DNA from: Vanessa cardui
Taxonomy: Eukaryota; Arthropoda; Insecta; Lepidoptera; Nymphalidae
Direction: 5' to 3'
Assembly: GCF_905220365.1 (NCBI RefSeq)
Contig: NC_061143.1
Location: 9,672,001 to 9,736,000 of the forward strand
Length of the DNA: 64,000 bases
Both the position numbers and the translations under genes were made by a program. Under the pieces are notes generated by a model. It saw only the letters and a list, made by a program, of their open reading frames with translations, made no database searches and was not told the origin of the DNA. Each line of letters begins with the position of its first letter. Position 1 is the first letter of the stretch. Of this stretch, positions 12,884 through 24,406 are shown in pieces.

Positions 12884-14058
12884 TAGTGTTGCCCAAATGC
12901 AAGAACAAGACGAGACTTAGCCAGTCTTGGTCTTGGTCTTGCGCCAATACACCTGGTCTTGGTCTTGGTCTTGCACTCCCAGTCTTGGTCTTGGTCTTGG
13001 TCTTGCAGCAAGAGTCTTGCAAGTCTTGCAATTACCTATTAGTCTATTACTATTTATTAAAGTTTATTTTAAATCTTAGAAAAACGTATTAGAATTGGAA
13101 CATCGTGAGCTTGAATTAACATAGCCATAGTAAAGATCAAGCAGATTAATAAATTACTGAAGATTTGATAAATCTTCAGTAATTTATTAATCTGAAATTT
13201 TGATACATCAACTGACCTATATGTCGTTTAAAAACTTAAGAAATATAATGACTGAATGTACAATAATAGTACCTAAGTAATTAGTTTAAAACCATATAAT
13301 CAATATTATAATATATACTTACTAGAATAAATTATTATGACATCTACTACCTATACTTACCATTTTATCGTAATCATAATACTACTTGCGTGATCATTAT
13401 AATGTATTCCTTTTCATTCTAAGCACTCTGAAACTTATTTATTCTTTGGAATACCTGTAGGTACTCTTAAAATTCGAAATTATTTTGCATGAGTATACCT
13501 ACGCCCTGTGGCGGCCATAAAATAGTGTCAAATGTTGTGATTTCGGCGCTGCGGCAACGATTGTTGTATATGATTTCAAAAGAATCCGCCGGCACGTAAC
13601 CATGTACTTCCGAAAAACGGCAAATTTCTTTGAGAAGTAAGTACAAAACTTTTGATGCCGCATTATCAAAGTGCCGATGATTAAAACATAACTATGCATG
13701 CACTCAGTTTGATTTTAATGGAAATTTTTTTATTCGCTATAAAGGTATGTTTATAGTAATAGTCGTAATCCGCATAGGTCCAGTTTTTCATATTCTTTGA
13801 TACAGTTTTTTGCGTCTCATAGAATTCCTAAGCGTACCTATACACCGAACTGTTACACCTAACTACTCCGTGGAATAGCGCTAAGTCCTAGGTGCAAGAC
13901 GCAAGAGTCTTGCAGGCTAAGTCTTGTTCTTGCTCAAGTCTTGCACGGTCAGTCTTGGTCTTGGTCTTGCTAAAAATATGCGGTCTTGTTCTTGGTCTTG
14001 CAAAAACGCAAGAACAAGACCATGACTGCAAGACCAAGACTGAATTTGAGCAACACTA
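12884..14058. mobile_element. hAT-like non-autonomous element with GTCTTG arrays
   Basis: Flanked by the perfect 8-bp duplication CTTTTAAC (12876-12883 and 14059-14066). Its ends are TAGTGTTGC...GCAACACTA, the expected form for hAT elements. Each subterminal region is an array of GTCTTG/CAAGAC units (about 12903-13035 and 13897-14040). The centre has no transposase and holds a perfect 25-bp palindrome. The element is therefore moved in trans. Confidence 0.85.
13142..13194. repeat. Perfect 53-bp palindrome
   Basis: 25-bp arms (42 to 66 and 70 to 94 of the 13100 block) with a 3-base spacer GAT and no mismatch, inside the hAT-like element. Confidence 0.95.
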
Positions 14059-14066
14059 CTTTTAAC

Positions 14067-15040
14067 CGACACGGAGTAGCAAAGTTGCCTAATGCCGTTT
14101 CTACACTAAAATCTTTAAAACTTCGCAATGGACATGGATGCAGTTTTCATCAATAAACAGTCAAACAGTCAAGAAAATGGTTTATATGTATAATACATGC
14201 GTATTTTAGTAGAAAAAGGCGATAATTTCATCATTGCTAGCAGCAAAAAAGCTGTTCTTCAATCTAAAATGATCCTTAGTAGTATAGTGAAGTCAGGACG
14301 GGTATTTAGTCGATAAATATTTAAAAATAACATGTATCCAATTACAAATTGAAACACACGTGCATACTTAATTTGTATGTCAAGTAAGTAATGTTTAATC
14401 ACCACTTGAGAATGTAGGTGTGTAGTAGGCGTCTTGGTAACAATTAACGATAAAAAAACATCCAACTCATACAAATGCAAGACCTGATTTCTCCATTTTA
14501 CACACAGTTTTATTTATTTATATAGATAAAGTGTCTGACTGTGATTTCCAAATACGTAAAGTCGCTTATTTGAATGTTACTTAAACTCAACAATCATTCT
14601 TTTTATTTTTATTTGTCGGTCTGTGTATCGATACTCTTGTGCTGATAAAAAAACGTTCGGATTATTACTGAAAGTGATCTATTTATTTCATCAAAGTTAA
14701 TTGAGATTATAACTCAAACATTTTTTTATTTCTGTTAAGGATCAAAAATAATTTATATTAGTATAAATTAGCATTATTTTTAGTTATATATTCATCTGGG
14801 GATAGGACTAGGCGTTGCTTTTTTTCCATTATAATTGTTAGTGAGCAAAATGGTGCAGTTAATAACTAAGCTACTCTGCCTCTATATTTATTTGTTATGC
14901 TTTTACTGCTAAATATTCTTATTATTGATCGTTTAATCTAAATGAAAACTCCCGGCGGCTTGATTTTTTCCGACATGTTTAAAAATTGTCGTTCTATTTC
15001 AACTTATTTACACAAAATCCTTAATACATTATATACTTGA
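14067..15040. other. AT-rich DNA with no recognised gene
   Basis: Nothing supported. Confidence 0.4.
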
Positions 15041-15059
15041 ACCCTCCTCATGAATCAAC

Positions 15060-15168
15060 CTGTCTATTAGAGAAAACTGCATGAAAATCCGTTGAGTTAT
15101 TTGGAGTTTATCGCGCACTGTAAGGGACAGACAGACAGACGCGGCTGGAGGACTTTGTTTTATAATAT
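15060..15168 (+). repeat. Retroposon 3' fragment
   Basis: Contains AAAATCCGTTGAGT, GACAGACAGACAG and GACTTTGTTTTATAATATT, a 3' end common in lepidopteran genomes. It runs directly into the next repeat. Confidence 0.5.
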
Positions 15169-15169
15169 T

Positions 15170-15374
15170 ACTAGCAACCCGCCCTGGCTTCGCACGGGTG
15201 CAGTGATATGAAATCACAGTAGAAACTTCTAAAATTATTAGTGTTCCTTTACTAAATTGTTCACTCTATTTATAAAAAACGCATCAAAATCCGTTGCGTA
15301 GTTTTAAAGATTTAAGCATACATAGGGTTATAGGGACAGAGAAAGCGACTTTCTTTTATACTATGTTGTGATGA
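15170..15374 (+). repeat. Dispersed repeat starting ACTAGCAACCCGCCC
   Basis: Head GCTTCGCACGGGTGCA, middle AAAATCCGTTGCGTAGTTTT, end TTTTATACTATGTTGTGATG. Related copies are at 16303, 32077, 50857 and 60531. The class (Helitron-like or LINE-derived) cannot be settled here. Confidence 0.65.
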
Positions 15375-15456
15375 TAACGTATCAGTGATAAATAATAATT
15401 AGTCAACCATAGAGGATACTTCTATATCCTTCTATCTTCTTCTATACTTACTTCAC

Positions 15457-15714
15457 TTGGTGGGGGCTTTGTGCAAGCCCGTCTGGTTAGGTACCACCCA
15501 CTCATCAGTTATTCTACCGCCAAATAACAGTACTCAGTATTGTTGTGTTCCGGTCTGAAGGGTGAGTGAGCCAGTGTTAATACAGGCACAAGGGACATAA
15601 CATCTTAGTTCCCAAGGTTGGTGGCACATTGACGATGTAGGGAATAGTTAATATTTCTTACGCGTCATCGGGTGGCCCATATGCTCGTCCGCCAACCTAT
15701 ACCATAAATAAAAA
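15457..15714 (-). repeat. Dispersed retroposon, fairly complete copy
   Basis: Runs from GGTGGGGGCTTTGTGCAAGC to CGTCCGCCAACCTATACCAT. The same body appears at 25248 (+), 49418 (-), 57892 (+) and 63961 (-). Confidence 0.7.
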
Positions 15715-16016
15715 TACTTGCTCATATTCTGTTATGGTAAGAAGTAAAAGAGAGATACGTCTCTTCTGTCTCGAGACGTGGGATTGAACCTTTCGACGCA
15801 ATACGGTACGACGGCCAAAGCTCATCAATTGTCTTGTGATCGTCTTAATCGAATGCAATTGAACGACTTGCTTCTGGGAACGCTTATTGGTGGCCCTTGA
15901 CATCTTAGTGGCTGAGTTTATTACATCGATATTATTTTCGACCAATTTTTTTTAATCATTTGTAATAATTGCGACTTTTTTTACAATAGTAATTATATAA
16001 AAGTAAAGTAAAGTAA

Positions 16017-16267
16017 CAGCCTGTAAATTTCCCAATGCTGAGATAAGGCCTCCTTCTATTAAGGAGAGGGTTTAGAACATATTCCATTGGTGGAATGCAC
16101 ATGTGGCAAAATTTCACAAATGGTTTCCTCACGATGTTTTCCTTCACCACCGAGCACGAGATGAATTATAAACACAAATTAAGCACATTATATAGTGGTG
16201 CTTGTCTGGGTTGAACCCGAAATCATCGGTTAAGATGCACGCGTTGTAACCACTGGGCCATCTCAGC
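16017..16267 (-). mobile_element. tRNA-derived SINE (Metulj-like)
   Basis: Same family, reverse orientation, from the 3' motif CAGCCTGTAAATTTCCCA to the box A complement CACTGGGCCATCTCAGCTC. The segment matching CCAACCCGCATTGGAACAGC in other copies is partly deleted. Confidence 0.82.
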
Positions 16268-16302
16268 TCAGGAATTATTTATTTGTACCATTTACATATT
16301 AA

Positions 16303-16513
16303 TGAGCGACGGGTGCAATAATGTGACATCACAGTAGAATCTTCTAAAATCATCAGTGTTTCTTCATTATACTGTTCATGTACAAAAACCTTCCTCTCGA
16401 ATCACTGAATTTATTAAAAAGAAACGCATAAAAATCCGTGGAGTTGTTTTAAAAATTTAAGCATACATTATATAGGGACAGAAAAAGCGACATTGTTTTA
16501 TACTATGTATTGA
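16303..16513 (+). repeat. Dispersed repeat related to 15170-15374
   Basis: GCGACGGGTGCAATAATG at the head, then AAAATCCGTGGAGTTG, ending in TTTTATACTATGTATTGAT. Confidence 0.6.
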
Positions 16514-19431
16514 TTTGAGGTTATTTAAAAATTCGCTAATCTGTAATAATCTGCATCATACATAAAGATGAGGTTTGTCACTATCATTGTAACACATTAT
16601 CCAAAAGTGTAGTTTATACATACCTTATTAAATTTGACAATAGTACCGAAATTAGATATATTAAAAAAATAAAGTTTTCTTTACATTTACGGTTTATAGA
16701 ATTATCTGTAAGGCCCAATTTTAAATGACCCGTTAAAAAACCGTTCATTTATATTATGAAGAAACAAAGTTTGACATTTTATATATACTATACATATATA
16801 TTTTAAATTATAAGTTAATTTAAATAAAGAACATTTTTATAAATTACATCATATTTATTGTTATTGGTTCTTATAAATCTATCTTGGTTATTATAAATCG
16901 CTATTAAATATGTGCAGTCAATAACTAACTTCGTAACCTACAACCTACACAAAAATATAATTCTCGTTAACTAACATTTGTCATCCCAGTATCATATTGT
17001 GTAAATAACAAATGTTTTTATACTCTATATTCAAACAGTCCAATATGCATAAAGAATGGTTCCATATGTCGGTTCATAAAAAAAATATTTTAAATTTCGT
17101 ACACACATTTTGTTTTTTTTTTTTAACAAAAGTTTTAATTTATTCTGCCAAATGTCAAAATATTTAAGGGTCTATCGCCATGTCTGAAATCAATAACGCT
17201 ATCATTGATCGATTAAACACCCACGTGATCAATACAATAATATAATTGTCTAATTCAAAGCACAGATGCATAATCAATTTATAACTGTTAATTTTAATTA
17301 CAATCCTTATAGTTTGGTTCTATGATCCAATAAGTTGACGCACGTCACACTTTTTGCCGTGGTATATTGTAAAAAAAAAATTCAGTGTTGCTATTTTTTA
17401 ATTCCTCAAACGTATAAAACCTTTTTTGTTTTTTAATATGATAATTAAGAAAATGCATTTGATTATCGATTGCAATTGAAAATTGAGTTGAAACTAATAA
17501 TATAAAATGTCGTGTTTGCCTGCCTGTGTTTATGGTATACCAATTGTTGTAATCGCTTCCGAATTAAGTACTACAGCACCATCTAAATAGTTAAAGAAAA
17601 TTATTAGAATATTAATATATGTATCTCTTTACAAATTACCTTAAAATACGTTGATGATTGATATATAAGGTCTTACCTCTTTGTTTCCAAAAAACTAGCC
17701 TATGTCCGTTCTCAGGCTCTAGATTATTTGTGTACCAAATTTCATTAAAATCTAGTCGTATTGGCGTGGAAGCGAGACAAACAGACAGAGTTATTTTCGT
17801 ATTTATAATATTAAGTATGGATTAATTAAACGCGATGAGAACGGAGTCGCGGGTCTCAACGCAGCCGTTGACTAACGAACGCTCACATTATTTTTCTACT
17901 ATAACACGGATCATAAAATATAATGGGATGTGGGAGGAAGACTATAAAGTTGATATGTGTTACTGAAATCGGATGAAGAATCGGGAAGTGTTCGGCTCGG
18001 TGTGTCGACAACTAATTTTAAATAATCTTAATTTTATATGCATACTAGTTAACACCGCTGACTTTGCTGTTTCGGTTTTTCAGTCTTCATTATCAGGCGA
18101 TAGTTATAACCCAAAGTCCTTTTGTCAAACTTTGTTTCATACTAAATTTTATCAAATTTGATTTGTGGAATGAAATGGAACGCCTTCAACGTAACGTACG
18201 TACGTACGTTCTGCGTAACAGACAGATAGACTTTAGCATCTATAATCTTATTATAGATATTCCAAATTTAAATTGTTTACCTTAAACTAATTCTATTAGC
18301 ATTGTTATGTTTGCCCCCTCCTGTCAATACAAGCTATTCCATTAAATACATAAGGTATTATATGTATGTTATATATTTCTGAAAATTATTTATATTATAT
18401 ATTTTAGTTGAAAAATTTAACTTTTTCCCTAGGAGACAAAAACCAAACGTCCAAACTGCGACTGCAACTACGAAAAATTACAAATACAGAATAAAAAAAA
18501 TATTATGCAATTATCAAACAATAATATCAATGTAATAATATTATCATTATATTCTATTCTATCTGTATGACAAGAATTGTTAAATTATAACAAAACGCTA
18601 TGATATATAATATGATCTAGACTCTAGATAATTGTATATCTAGATAATTCAAACAAATTACGCTAGACAATCTCAGTAAATCTCAGTGAACTAGATTACA
18701 ATCAAGGTGATACAGTACAATGCCAAATAGAGTCCCGTATCCACTTGACCCAACCATTATCCCGATTAGTGCGTCACTGATAAGAGCCCTACTGTTCTAG
18801 TGATGTCTCGGCTAGCAACAGATATCGATATTTATAAAGCTAATAAATATTAACGTAACGTAACGTCACAGCTAAAACTGATGCTCCAGTAAATAAAATA
18901 AATCGATCTTAGAAAATAGATGCTTTGAATATTTTACAAGGGCTTTTAACTTTTTTAGTGCTTCATTCTGTTTCATATATTTGGAGATATGCCAAATTCA
19001 AATCCAGATTGATTTTTAGTGTTCTCATTCGTTTTTAGAATAATAAAATGATCGTTTTAATACATACCTAACATCAAAACTATGCGCTAACATAATATCG
19101 AATGCACGTGATCTATTACAGGTAAAGATATTCGATTTGAATACAATAAATTAATAATTAATGTAATGTTACAAAGATGATGATACTGCGACGTTTAACT
19201 CGTGTCTTTCAGAAAAGTCCTAACAATTTCTAATGACAAATATTGTCAGGCAAAATTAAAGGAAATTACACACACTTATGCACTTTCTAACATGCCAGCA
19301 ACCGCGTGAGCTGAAAAGAGTTTTACTATCTAAATGACGTCTAATCTCGGTCTGCAAGCAAAGGACAAGAGATCGTTGGGTTTAATTAATTATCGATTAC
19401 TTATGACAGTCGTGTCGTTTCCATATTGAAC
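16514..19431. other. AT-rich DNA with a LINE tail
   Basis: No gene recognised. About 17690-17820 is a LINE-type 3' end (CAAATTTCATTAAAATCTAG, then AACAGACAGAGTTATTTTCG). An 18-bp alternating palindrome AACGTACGTACGTACGTT is at 18193-18210. Confidence 0.45.
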
Positions 19432-19433
19432 TA

Positions 19434-19623
19434 TAGTACGACACACCTTAGATGTAGCATCGGCAAAATTAGTGAAACCGATCACATCCGACTTAAGTAC
19501 ACTATCCAAAATTATTAAATATGTCGAATGGCGCGATAGGGAGCTTCTTCTTCTTGATTCTATAGCTATAGCAATCGGTTTTTATTGAATTTGCCGATGC
19601 TACATCAAAGTTGTGTCGTACTA
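19434..19623. mobile_element. TA-flanked miniature element, copy 2 (internally shortened)
   Basis: Has the same terminal repeats as the element at 16-341, again with TA on each side (19432-19433 and 19624-19625). At 190 bp it lacks much of the centre. Confidence 0.8.
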
Positions 19624-19625
19624 TA

Positions 19626-21173
19626 CTAAACACAATGGATGCTAAACATTTTGACACGATGATGCCACAAGGGCATTGTGGTCTGGATAGATTCCAATAT
19701 TTGCTTACTATACAAAGGACCTGTGTCTTAAATGATAGCGTATCACTAATAACATATTAAACAATATTAATTTAACGAATGTTTATTTATTTATTCGTTC
19801 TATAAATATCGTTAAGCGTACAATCTTATTTGTATTTATGAATCTTGTTTTTGTTGTTGTTGTTGTTCGAAAATAAGTACGAATATTCGGTAAATAAAAA
19901 AAAAGTCAAAGTTTAAGCCATCCGTGCGTTTGTGCGGAAGTATAAATGCACTCATAATTCACTCAATCTCGTAGTTCGAACTACAAGAATACTACGTCCT
20001 TACAACAGGACAGCAGCCTATAAAGGGTTCAGATGTTCAGGATCGACGACTTCAACTTATGAAAACTATGGTATAACTACGATATATTAACGCTACCGAC
20101 GCTGATGACGCATTTACAAAAAAAAATCAGAGTAACTCGGTCTAAAAACAGAGTCGAACCCAAACTGTGTAATCCAAGGGGTCATTCATTTATTACATAT
20201 GACATAAGTTTTCTCACAAGTCAAATAGTCCCTAAGATAGACATTAAAATCAAATATATAATAAATTACATCGATAAATTAGTCAAAAAATATGTACATC
20301 CCTATCCGCGAACCCCTGTTACACGGCGCGCATTAAAATCGTTATTCAATTGTCCATCTTGTATTGTAGACCAATGATGGCACTTTATTAGACGAACCGT
20401 GACGTGAGATTAAGAGATTTTCTCGCACTAATCAACCTTTGACCTTAAGATATCCCTATATCATAGACCGCCTCTTTGGTTTAGCTAACAACTATTATGC
20501 TGCAGACTCAGAGTCTAAGTACAATAAAAATACATTGCCTTATAAACCCGTCATATATTAATTATTAATTTATTATATTCATCTGATTATAAGTTATTAG
20601 TTAAAACTGGAAATTATACATAAATTGAAAACAACTATAGTCTCTTTTAAGTAAGCTTTGTTCAGTTCAAATGATTGCCATACCAGTACTTATTATATTT
20701 ATTTTTACTTTGTGGTATAATACATTATATAGTAACTAATAGCATTTAGAAACACGTCACATATATGTTGAGACATAAAAAGCGAAACACACATACGATT
20801 AAATAATATTAATTCAAAAATATATTTTAACATAATTGATGATGAACTTTAATAGCACAGTTTTAAGGTTTATTTATTAATTCAATCTTCACTAGTACAT
20901 ACTCCTTGATGAATTGGGGTCGTGAGCGGTCAAATTATTATATTCCATATTTAAATTAACACTTATTAGATTATTATACATTGTCATTGTCAGTTATTTT
21001 AGGCACTATAGTGTATATCCATAGCCTAAAGCAGTAAAAGAAAAATAGAACGCGTTCTCTGCCAAAAATTAAAGTATTTAAAAAATTCAAGAGTAATTGT
21101 AACATAATATTTAATTTAACATTAATATATCCATTGCCTTTTTTAATCTTATTTGTAGAGGCTGTTTATTATA
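19626..21173. other. AT-rich DNA with no recognised gene
   Basis: A TTG microsatellite is at about 19850-19867. A 90-codon + frame at 20105-20377 has no recognisable domain. Confidence 0.4.
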
Positions 21174-21517
21174 TGACGGCGTTTCCGTCCTATATCAGGT
21201 TGACAAGCTGTCAACCTAGCGAAGCGTCATTGTTGATGGAAGGCGAGCAGCCATCTTGAACGAGACGGCGCCCGTTTACCACACTTATGACGAATCGCTG
21301 TGATTGCCGCCATATTGCCGTTTTGTTTAAACTATTTTAGTTGATTTTTATGTGAAAGTGCTGTGTATTCGAACTATTCCTGTGACTACAGTGATTATTA
21401 AATTGTAATTAACATTTTGGACTGGATCGTTTATTTTACCACGCCCATCTACCCGCTCTAAATAAAATGAGTTCTGGTGACGGCCCTTCTTCTGGTGAAA
21501 GCCCTCTTGGCCTTTCA
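21174..21517 (+). repeat. 5' LTR
   Basis: Starts TGACGGCGTTTCCGTCC and ends GGCCTTTCA. Near its start AGGTTGACA-AGC-TGTCAACCT forms a hairpin. AATAAA at 21461-21466 is followed at once by the gag ATG (21467), so the LTR encodes the first 17 gag residues. Confidence 0.95.
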
Positions 21518-22378
21518 TCAGAAGTGGGATTCGATGGTGCTCAAGTTGAGTGTCAACGGACAAAATCGGATGCCGAAAAGTTACTAAGCACTATGGAGGC
21601 GTTGTTATCTCGGGTTCTCGCAAGTCAGCAAACACCAACTGTTAACACTACTCATTCTACGCAATTGCTACCTTTTAATCCAGACGACGAAGAATCTGAC
21701 GTTAAGGCTTGGTGCAATATAACCGAAGCTATCGTTCTTAAGAAAAATTTAAACGGAATAGACTTGCTCATGGCCCTTACCAGCGCCTTGAAAGGACGAG
21801 CTGCAGCCTGCATTACTAAAGTGAATATAAACGAAATGACCTGGACCGTAGTCAAGCAATGTCTACTGGCGAAATTTTCAAAACCAAAGTTGCCGCAGGA
21901 TTACTTCGACGACAAATTACGATTTCAAATCGCTGCCAAAGAAACAGCTTCCGAATCTGCACTACGTCTGTGGAGCTTGATTGAACGGATTCCGAAGTGC
22001 ACGATGCCTGAAGAAGTAGTTACTGGATTTGTGATATCAGTGTAAAAAAAGGATGGACTTATACGTCGCGAATTAAATGCTCACAATATTACGACTCGCA
22101 CTCAACTATTTCGAGTACTCGGAGGTGTGTCCTTAAAACGCCAATCGGATGGTGGTGGAGATACCAGTAAGCCTGAGATCAAGTGTTTCCGGTCAGTTGA
22201 AAGATTCTCAGGCAGATGCAGCTTCTGTGGAATAAGAGGACATCGCTTCGCAGACTGTCGAAAACGTCGTGACAACTTCGGATCTGCATCTCAAGAGGTA
22301 CCGAGCTCGTCACAAACATTGGAAAAACAACTTCCGTGTCTTGCTACACTTGTGGAAAAAAGGACACGTGACAACTAA
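21467..22378 (+). pseudogene. gag of the LTR element, interrupted
   Basis: The frame opens in the LTR and runs to an in-frame TAA at 22043-22045. It continues in the same frame through a CCHC zinc knuckle (CSFCGIRGHRFADC, 22217-22258). A second knuckle is split by a frame change in an A-run near 22355, its C-terminal half (GHVTTNC) lying in the next frame. Capsid-like helical sequence precedes the knuckles. The stop and frame change make full-length Gag unlikely from this copy. Confidence 0.85.
21518..21534 (+). other. Probable primer binding site (tRNA-Leu)
   Basis: TCAGAAGTGGGATTCGA directly follows the 5' LTR. It complements the T-arm and acceptor 3' strand of insect tRNA-Leu as I remember it, starting a few bases in from the CCA end. 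It lies within the gag reading frame. Confidence 0.65.
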
Positions 22379-22379
22379 C

Positions 22380-23165
22380 TGTCCTGACAAGAAGAATGGA
22401 AGCAAGACTGCGGTCAAAGAGGTCCAACAATGTGAGCACCGTCCCTCCAGGGGGACTTTGAAAACATCATCCGGTGAGTCTGTCCCTTTTTTATTTGATA
22501 GTGGATCATCTTGTTCGCTTTTAAAAGAAAGTTATTGCAATAAACTTTTGGGTACTGCGCGTAAAGACGTTGTTTATCTTAGTGGTATCGGTGGTAATGA
22601 TCTGCTATGTACTACACAAATTCTAAGTGAGGTTGAAATCGGTGATCGCCTTATTAGTTTGCTCTTTCACGTAGTACCAGATTGCAACATATCAAATCCT
22701 ATTATAAATGGCAGATATATTTTTGATTTAGGGTTACGTGTTAAAATTGACAGTGATAATCTTGTTATATATGCCAAAGAACAATCAAATTTTTGTAATA
22801 AATCGGATCCTTTAGATTTATATCAAATGAATACAGATTTACAAGGATGTGATAAGGATATGTTGATTTCAATTTTAAGAAAATATTCTGATAATTTTAT
22901 CGAAGGTACACCGACTAAACGAGTTAAGACAGGAGTATTTGAGATAATTTTGGTAGACCCTCAAAAAGTAGTGTATAGACGTCCTAACAAACGCGCACCT
23001 ATAGAGAAACAAATAATTAAGGAATAAGTCAAAAAATTGTTAGATGCTGGAGTTATCCAAGAGAGTTCCTCTCCTTTTGCAAGCCCGATTGTCCTCGTTA
23101 AAAAGAAGGACAATTCGTTTAGGCTTTGTGTAGATTATAGGGAGTTAAACTCTAATACTGTATCG
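22380..23165 (+). pseudogene. Protease and start of reverse transcriptase
   Basis: A retropepsin motif FLFDSGSSCSLL has its catalytic Asp at 22497-22499. Downstream is the RT N-terminal pattern (GVIQESSSPFASPIVLVKKK, then FRLCVDYRELN). A TAA at 23025-23027 interrupts the frame between them. RT is cut off soon after DYRELN, before the palm with its catalytic aspartates. Confidence 0.87.
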
Positions 23166-23728
23166 ATAACAATAATGCGGTTCGCTTGGATGTCGATTTG
23201 ATTAGGGAGGATGCTTCGATAAATATTCAGAAAGCTGCTGAATCTGAAACTGTTAGATTTAACCACGGTCGCGCAAAAATTAAACCATTTTCTAAAGGTG
23301 ATTACGTGTTCATTAAAAACAACGAACGCAATAAAACTAAATTGGATAGGAAATTCAGAGGTCCTTTCGTAATTACAGAAGTTTTAAATAATGATCGTTA
23401 CGAACTTAAAAGCATAGCAGGTAGTTCCAATCGAGTTCTTAAATACTTTCACGAGAATTTGCGCGCAGTGCCCCAGGGACATATCGGATCACTAGAAATC
23501 GCGACTAGTCTTTTGAATGAGGATGAGGCCGAGACGGCGTCGGATAATGAAGACAATATATTAGGCTTTAATAATGAGAACGAGTCATTGGACCGTCTAG
23601 ACACCTTGACCGTATGCTCGGATACCGCTTCCGCGGACTCACGTACTATGTCGGCCAACTCAGACACAATGAGTGCTCATTCAGACCCCGAAACGTGGGA
23701 CGTTATTAACGAAGTTAAAATACATTGA
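23166..23728 (+). pseudogene. Integrase C-terminal region
   Basis: An open frame to TGA at 23726 carries the basic, SH3-like C-terminal pattern of Gypsy integrases (KPFSKGDYVFIKN, KLDRKFRGPFVITEVLNNDR, YELKSI). An acidic and Ser/Thr-rich tail follows, with a repeated DTMSA/SDTAS flavour. The HHCC zinc finger and DDE core are absent because of the deletion joining it to the RT fragment. Confidence 0.82.
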
Positions 23729-23874
23729 AACAAGACAATTCACCATCATAGGTAGGTATTTGTCTACATACTATACTTACTGCCAGGTGTTGAATGTGTA
23801 ATGAACGTCGTGAATATTTTGAGTGTTTAGAAATTTGTTTGATTAGATGATGAACTTCTTAGTCCCAGAGAGTA

Positions 23875-24156
23875 GACGAAATTTGTCGTCCGAGCCTCAC
23901 CCATGCAGAGGGTCAGCTTGTCATGTGATGAACCTAGCATCATCTGACGAAAATTGTCGTCCGAGTCGGGTCCATTACGAGGGCTGACTTGTCCTGGGTG
24001 ATTGCTAGTTATAAGTGAGACGAAAAGCGTCGTCCGGGCCAAATTCTGCCAAGGATTGGCTTGTCTGGCTATTCGTAAAGACGAAAGGTGTCGTCCGGGT
24101 CATATCCTGCCAAGGATTGGCTTGTCTGGCTATTCGTAAAGACGAAAGATGTCGTC
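23875..24156 (+). repeat. Five-copy hairpin array in the 3' region of the LTR element
   Basis: GACGAAA...GTCGTC units of 16 nt, each able to pair GACGA with TCGTC, start at 23875, 23946, 24019, 24080 and 24141. They sit in repeats of 71, 73, 61 and 61 bp that also share GGATTGGCTTGTCTGGCTAT in the later copies. Confidence 0.9.
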
Positions 24157-24406
24157 CAGGTCATATCTTGGATGAGGTAGACCTGTCAGGATGTTTAAAT
24201 ATGTGAAGTGTGGGACACCACTCTGACAAGAGACATATTTTAGATAGAACATTAAAATTTAGGTTCATATTTCCAAAGGATTGGTCTATCTGTGGTGCTG
24301 AGTAGTTGATAAATAGCATTAAGTCAGGATGAACGAGCAGATTACGCAGTTAACTTAATTTGTTTCAGATTAAACGCCCGTGGACGGTCGAATGTCAGTC
24401 TGGCCG

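Noticed and set aside
12886..13092. Open frame with repeated Leu-Val-Leu stretches
   Set aside because: Translation of the GTCTTG array at the end of the hAT-like element.
15697..15945. 82-codon - strand frame
   Set aside because: Overlaps the end of a dispersed retroposon and has no recognisable domain.
3738..24156. CRISPR array
   Set aside because: The tandem repeats present are a microsatellite, transposon arrays and minisatellites. Spacing and context are eukaryotic and no cas-like genes exist.
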